From assembly GCA_937884485.1 (NCBI GenBank), contig CALGCG010000022.1, positions 1-29,159 on the forward strand: a stretch of DNA of 29,159 nucleotides, written 5' to 3'. This DNA is from an uncultured Bacteroidales bacterium. GTDB lineage: Bacteria > Bacteroidota > Bacteroidia > Bacteroidales > P3. The notes below the pieces were generated by a model. The model was given only the letters and a program-made list of their open reading frames with translations. It made no database searches and was not told the DNA's origin. Position numbers and translations under genes: made by a program. This document shows, in pieces, positions 25,312 through 29,159 of the stretch. Within the stretch, counting starts at the first letter, position 1; each line of letters starts with the position of its first letter.

Positions 25312-27383
25312 TCCTGTGCCGCTTCTTCAGCCGGAGCTTCCACAGCGACGCTGTCAGCCGCCACAGGGGCTTCCCCAGCAGAGGCATCAGTACTGACAAC
25401 CTCTTCAACCACAGCCACGGGCTTGGGTTCCCACACCCAGCGGTGCTCCACCAGGCGGAAGCCGATGACGAACAGGACGGCCAGAATGGCAAGCCAGATG
25501 AGGCACTTCTTCCACCAGGCCATCTTCTTGTCGGCCAGCGGGTCGTTGCCCACCACCTTCGGGAACTTGGCCATCGAGGTGAGGGTCTGGCCGAAGGTGG
25601 TGTTGATTTTCACCACCGAGTTGATGGCCCAGCCGTTGGCGTTCAGCAGCGGACCGATGTTGCGCTTGCGCAGCTTGAGCCACGCCAGCAGCATCGACGG
25701 GCCGGAGATGAAGATGACGATGGCAGCCACCAGCAGGATGATGTTGTACCACTTGGCAGTGACGAATCCGCCCAGCGCGGCCAGCGCGCCACCGATGGCG
25801 CCGATGGCCAGACCGATGGCGGCGAAGATACCGGCGAACTTTGCGATGTCGAACATCTGAGCCTTCTTTTCGTCGGCCTTGGCGGCAGCGGCGGCGGCAT
25901 CGTCGGGCTTGGCGGTGAGGCTGGAGCTCGTCTGGTCGGCCTTGGAGGTCATGTTCTCAAACTGCTTGGCCTCCTTCTCCTGGGCGTTCTTGCTGATCTT
26001 CTCGGTCACCCAGTTGCCGAACTTGCGGTAGGGGCTCCAGAAGGCCTGGCGGATGGAGATGGGGTTGTCGATAATCTTGGTGATGGTGGCGTCCCAGTCG
26101 TTGCCGGCGCGGTCGTAGAAGACGGCGTTCTTGCCTTCGTGCAGGTCCTTGACGTCGCCGTCGGTCAACGCGGCGGCGATGTCCATCTCCTTGCCCAGCA
26201 CCTTGCTGACGCAATGGCAGTACAGCAGGTACAGGCCGCTCTTGCCGGCGGTGGCCAGGTGCTTGGGCATGTCGCTCACCTTCACGCACAGCTCGCAGCT
26301 GCGCTGGTCGATGAAGAGCACACCGGCCTGGAAGATGGCCTCGGTATTGGGGGCGCGGTTATAGAAATCCTTGAATACAACGAAGTTGCGCAGCAGCTTG
26401 AAGAAGTCGCGGCAGAGGCGCAGCAGCTTCTCCACGGGCTCGATGGCGGCGGAGTGCACCTTCAGTTGCTCGGCCACGGCCTCGTTCATCGCCGTCTCGC
26501 CGGCGGCCTTCCAGGCCGTGTAGGCGTCCACCTTGGCCAGCACACCGTTCCACTCCTCTTCGCTGATGCTGTCCTTGCCGGCAAAGTCGACGTCGAGCAC
26601 CAAGCTCTTCAGCGTGGCAAACTGGCCCTGCCAGGCGGGGTTGATGCCGCCGTTCAGGGGCAGCAGGGCCTCCTTGTTGGGACGAGCCAGGGGGTAGTCG
26701 GCAATTTCGGCCGTGCTGTCGGCCAGGTTGTTGGCGCTGATGGAGGCAATCTTGTCCACCTGCACGTCGAGCACCCCGGAGGCCTCCTCGTCGAACTGCA
26801 CCAGCTTGCAGCGCATGAACCAGTCGGCCATCTTGGCGCGCAGGGCGTTCACGGCAGCCTCGGCGTCGTCGCTCTTGTCGCCGTAGGGTGGCTCGAAGGG
26901 GTCGGGATTGGCGGCAGTGTACTCGGCCTTGCACTTCTCCTCGTAGCCAGCCATATACTCCGCCACATCGCCAAGCGTAATCGCCTCCTTCTCGGCACCC
27001 AGCTGCTTGAGTATCAGCTTGGCGCTCTCCAGCACCTCCTTGCCCTCGTCGGTATCGTCCTGCACCTGCGAGAAATGGATGCTGTCTTTGCCGTCGAGCA
27101 GGTAGTCCATGTCCTTCAGCACCTTGGTGAGCCACTGCGAGGCGGAGACCACTTCGCCCACACGGATGCGCCCGTCGTGGTTATAGTCCATCAGCTGGAG
27201 CGTCTTCTCGTCAAACTCCAATCCGCTCACCGGACAGCTCAGCACCGTCCACAGCTTCTGATCCAATTCGTTCAAGTGGGCCACATCGGCGCCAGTCTCG
27301 ATGTTCACGCGGGTCACACCACCCACCGTGCTGAACTTCCACTCGTAGGCATCCTTGCCCATCAGTTTGTCAATCTTTGCCAT
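25308..27383 (-). CDS. Unrecognised membrane protein with EF-hand loop
   Basis: I do not recognise this 691-residue family. It has no signal peptide. Residues 66-77 (DYNHDGRIRVGE) form a textbook EF-hand calcium loop, and residues 265-278 (DVDFAGKDSISEEE) may be a degenerate second one. The long N-terminal part (1-500) is otherwise soluble, acidic and helical. An Ala/Lys/Asp-rich linker (~478-508) leads to hydrophobic segments at about 514-540, 546-568 and 626-645; the tail 653-691 is Glu/Ala/Val-rich with little complexity. The first hydrophobic segment is Gly/Ala-rich (IGLAIGAIGGALAALGG). It has a promoter upstream and is coupled to the secreted EEP hydrolase. A cytoplasmic sensor domain anchored in the inner membrane is the simplest topology, but function is unknown. 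Confidence 0.85.
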   Translation of the reverse strand: MAKIDKLMGKDAYEWKFSTVGGVTRVNIETGADVAHLNELDQKLWTVLSCPVSGLEFDEKTLQLMDYNHDGRIRVGEVVSASQWLTKVLKDMDYLLDGKDSIHFSQVQDDTDEGKEVLESAKLILKQLGAEKEAITLGDVAEYMAGYEEKCKAEYTAANPDPFEPPYGDKSDDAEAAVNALRAKMADWFMRCKLVQFDEEASGVLDVQVDKIASISANNLADSTAEIADYPLARPNKEALLPLNGGINPAWQGQFATLKSLVLDVDFAGKDSISEEEWNGVLAKVDAYTAWKAAGETAMNEAVAEQLKVHSAAIEPVEKLLRLCRDFFKLLRNFVVFKDFYNRAPNTEAIFQAGVLFIDQRSCELCVKVSDMPKHLATAGKSGLYLLYCHCVSKVLGKEMDIAAALTDGDVKDLHEGKNAVFYDRAGNDWDATITKIIDNPISIRQAFWSPYRKFGNWVTEKISKNAQEKEAKQFENMTSKADQTSSSLTAKPDDAAAAAAKADEKKAQMFDIAKFAGIFAAIGLAIGAIGGALAALGGFVTAKWYNIILLVAAIVIFISGPSMLLAWLKLRKRNIGPLLNANGWAINSVVKINTTFGQTLTSMAKFPKVVGNDPLADKKMAWWKKCLIWLAILAVLFVIGFRLVEHRWVWEPKPVAVVEEVVSTDASAGEAPVAADSVAVEAPAEEAAQE

Positions 27384-27471
27384 AAAATCGATTCTTTATT
27401 ATTTTGTTTTCTTTATTCTTTACTCTAATAGATAACCACTTACAAAAAATCCCCCACACTCTCTCCACCTG

Positions 27472-27503
27472 CAAAGATAATCTTTTTTCCAAATATTTAC
27501 AAA
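27472..27503 (-). promoter_or_regulatory. Promoter of the EF-hand protein/EEP operon
   Basis: Minus strand TTTG (27503-27500), 20 bases, then TATCTTTG (27479-27472). The start codon is about 90 bases downstream. The T/A-rich leader shows no clear structure. Confidence 0.7.
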
Positions 27504-27521
27504 AATCAGACAAAAAAAACG

Positions 27522-27529
27522 TACCTTTG
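27522..27529 (+). promoter_or_regulatory. Promoter -7 box of the CoA-transferase gene
   Basis: TACCTTTG fits TAnnTTTG, 77 bases upstream of the ATG. The -33 box is weak (TTTA at 27496-27499). It is divergent from, and almost touches, the EF-hand operon promoter. Confidence 0.6.
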
Positions 27530-27606
27530 CAAAACCTTTCCACGAGAGCCCGTTCTCTCCAACGCACAAGGCAACAACATATTGTACTAAAACCACACGT
27601 AAAAAA

Positions 27607-28911
27607 ATGAACTGGAAAGACGAATATAAAAGAAAAATCTCCACTGCCGTGGACGCCATCAAAGACATCCACGACGGCGACTGTGTAGTCCTCGGCCACG
27701 CCGCCGCTGTGCCGCGCGTGGTGCCGCACGCCATGGCCGAACACTGCGAAGACTACAACGACGTGCTCATCTTCCACATGACCACCCTGGGCGACAACGA
27801 GCTGCTGCACCCCCGCTGCTACGGCCATTTCCGCCATGTCTCCAACTTCCTTTCCGGCAACTCCCGCGACGCCGTGAACCACCTCGAAGGCGACTTCTTC
27901 CCGGCCTATTTCCACGATGTGCCCGAAATGATAGGCGACGAGATACCCTGCGAAGTGGCCGTCTTCCAGGCCACCCCCCCCAACGAGGAGGGCTACTGCT
28001 CCCTCGGCGTCAGCTGCGACTACGCCCTCGCCGCCATCCGCCGCGCACGCTCCGTCATCATCGAGACCAACGAACTCATGCCCTTCGTCTACGGCGACAC
28101 CATGATCCACGTCTCGCAAATCGACCACATCATCCCCTGCGCCTACCAGCTGCCCGAACTCCACGCCGAAGCACCCTCCGAGGTCGAGAAAGCCATCGGC
28201 CGCAACTGCGCCTCGCTCGTCACCGACGGCTCCACCCTCCAGCTCGGCATAGGCTCCATACCCAACGCCGTCCTCATGGCCCTCACCGACAAGAACGACC
28301 TCGGCATCCACAGCGAGATGTTCTCCGACGGCGTCGCCGAACTCATGCGCCGCGGCAACATCAACGGCAGCCGCAAGACCATCCACAAAGGAAAAGTCGT
28401 CGCCACCTTCATCATGGGCACACGCGAACTCTACGACTTCGTCGACAACAACGAAACCATCGAACTCTACCCCGTCGACTACGTCAACAACCCCGTCCTC
28501 ATCGCACAAAACTACCGCATGGTGTCCATCAACTCCTGCCTCGAGGTCGACCTCATGGGCCAGGTGGCCAGCGAAACCATCGGCATGCGGCAATACAGCG
28601 GCATCGGCGGACAGATCGACTTCGTCCGTGGCGCCTCCATGGGCCGAGAAGGCAAAAGCATCATCGCCATGCCCAGCACCGCCGCCAACGGCACCATATC
28701 GCGCATCAAACCCTTCCTCTCCCCCGGCGCCGCCGTCAGCACCACCCGCAACGACGTCAACTACATCGTCACCGAATACGGCATCGCACGTCTCAAAGGT
28801 CGCACCCTCCAGCACCGCGCCGAGGACCTCATACGCATCGCCCACCCCGACTTCCGCCCCATGCTCATCGAGGAATACGAGCGCCGCTACCAGTGCAAGT
28901 TCCCCGCCTGA
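27607..28911 (+). CDS. Acetyl-CoA hydrolase/CoA-transferase family protein (4-hydroxybutyrate/propionate CoA-transferase type)
   Basis: The 434 residues belong to the class I CoA-transferases of the acetyl-CoA hydrolase/4-hydroxybutyrate CoA-transferase group. The N-terminal domain is at ~1-190 and the C-terminal domain at ~200-430. The loop GIGSIPNAV (213-221) and the catalytic glutamate E237 in GIHSEMFSDG would form a glutamyl-CoA thioester; GQIDFVRGA and the YGIARLKG segment near the end are also typical. Such enzymes move CoA between acetate, propionate, butyrate or succinate. With methylmalonyl-CoA mutase in the same window, a role in succinate/propionate fermentation is reasonable, but the substrate cannot be fixed from sequence. 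It stands alone, with its own promoter and terminator. The codons are strongly C-ending. Confidence 0.92.
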   Translation: MNWKDEYKRKISTAVDAIKDIHDGDCVVLGHAAAVPRVVPHAMAEHCEDYNDVLIFHMTTLGDNELLHPRCYGHFRHVSNFLSGNSRDAVNHLEGDFFPAYFHDVPEMIGDEIPCEVAVFQATPPNEEGYCSLGVSCDYALAAIRRARSVIIETNELMPFVYGDTMIHVSQIDHIIPCAYQLPELHAEAPSEVEKAIGRNCASLVTDGSTLQLGIGSIPNAVLMALTDKNDLGIHSEMFSDGVAELMRRGNINGSRKTIHKGKVVATFIMGTRELYDFVDNNETIELYPVDYVNNPVLIAQNYRMVSINSCLEVDLMGQVASETIGMRQYSGIGGQIDFVRGASMGREGKSIIAMPSTAANGTISRIKPFLSPGAAVSTTRNDVNYIVTEYGIARLKGRTLQHRAEDLIRIAHPDFRPMLIEEYERRYQCKFPA

Positions 28912-28945
28912 CGCCTGTCAGAGCGGCCAACCTCACCCATACCAC

Positions 28946-28977
28946 TCGCCGACGGACACCCGCCGGCGATTTTTTTT
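28946..28977 (+). terminator. Intrinsic terminator after the CoA-transferase gene
   Basis: TCGCCG (28946-28951) pairs with CGGCGA (28964-28969), followed by eight T residues. It lies 34 bases after the stop codon. Confidence 0.85.
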
Positions 28978-29159
28978 GCCCGCAACCCCCATTTCCCTCG
29001 TCTCCACTCCTCCCCCAACCCACTGAAACCCAGACCTCTTTTCGCACCCCCTCTTACTCCCCTCTTTCCCCTCTCCTTACCCACTCATTGAGAAAAATTA
29101 CTCCAGTAGGCAATAATAAGGAGAGGATAACGTTATCATAAGCAGAAAACACGAGGCAT
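28978..29159. other. Unassigned right end
   Basis: Bases 28978-29090 are strongly pyrimidine-rich on the plus strand; the last ~70 bases change to AT- and purine-rich sequence. I see no supportable gene, promoter or repeat. A minus-strand frame open from the window edge to about 29058 is only ~33 codons and resembles nothing I know. Confidence 0.6.

Noticed and set aside
25443..27428. Plus-strand open frame of 661 codons
   Set aside because: Antisense to the EF-hand protein. The minus frame has a promoter, an EF-hand loop and coherent membrane segments, so I take the minus strand as coding.
27370..28845. Minus-strand open frame of 491 codons
   Set aside because: Antisense to the CoA-transferase; Gly/Val/Asp/His composition typical of shadows.

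Overview
The window looks like chromosome from a moderately GC-rich member of the Bacteroidales (Bacteroidota), probably a metagenome-assembled contig. The evidence is: repeated Bacteroidota-type promoters (-33 TTTG, about 19 bases, then -7 TAnnTTTG) in front of most transcription units; lipoproteins with the short N-terminal signals of this phylum; a secreted leucine-rich-repeat protein with a C-terminal tail like type IX secretion cargo; the aspS-menA-menG menaquinone cluster; and methylmalonyl-CoA mutase plus a CoA-transferase, as in succinate/propionate fermenters. I cannot name the family or genus. The first ~515 bases differ: they are AT-rich and encode a fragment of a MacB/FtsX-type ABC permease that fits a low-GC Bacillota. 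They meet the mutS stop codon inside an A-rich microhomology and are probably an assembly chimera.

Layout. 1-516: foreign permease fragment. 513-5761 (minus): a polar amino acid ABC transporter, consisting of a fused substrate-binding/permease lipoprotein and its ATPase, followed by mutS. 5762-6138: intergenic region with a promoter, a possible operator, and a perfect 48-bp palindrome followed by 11-bp repeats. 6139-8282 (minus): a small operon of a lipoprotein, a low-molecular-weight tyrosine phosphatase and a mini PurL-like protein. 8447-12082 (minus): thrS-infC-rpmI-rplT-rplS, with infC apparently starting at AUA. 12083-12588: divergent intergenic region with a second copy of the palindrome/11-bp repeat element. 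12589-15768 (plus): methylmalonyl-CoA mutase and a secreted LRR protein. 15781-16623 (minus): LysE-type exporter. 16773-17492 (plus): YceD-like protein and rpmF, ended by a strong terminator. 17630-20632 (minus): a 1000-residue Sel1-repeat protein. 20633-20894: a candidate small RNA with its own promoter box and terminator. 20895-24254 (minus): aspS-menA-menG. 24322-27383 (minus): an unrecognised EF-hand membrane protein, translationally coupled to a secreted EEP-family hydrolase. 27607-28911 (plus): an acetyl-CoA hydrolase/CoA-transferase family enzyme with terminator. The last 248 bases hold no supportable gene.

Most genes are housekeeping: translation, mismatch repair, menaquinone, amino acid uptake and short-chain acyl-CoA metabolism. 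I saw no tRNA, rRNA, CRISPR array, insertion sequence or phage gene. The least ordinary items are the apparently circularly permuted binding domain of the amino acid transporter, the extended transporter ATPase, the mini PurL-like protein that lost its catalytic motifs, the paired intergenic palindrome/11-bp elements, the non-canonical infC start, the candidate small RNA and the EF-hand membrane protein.
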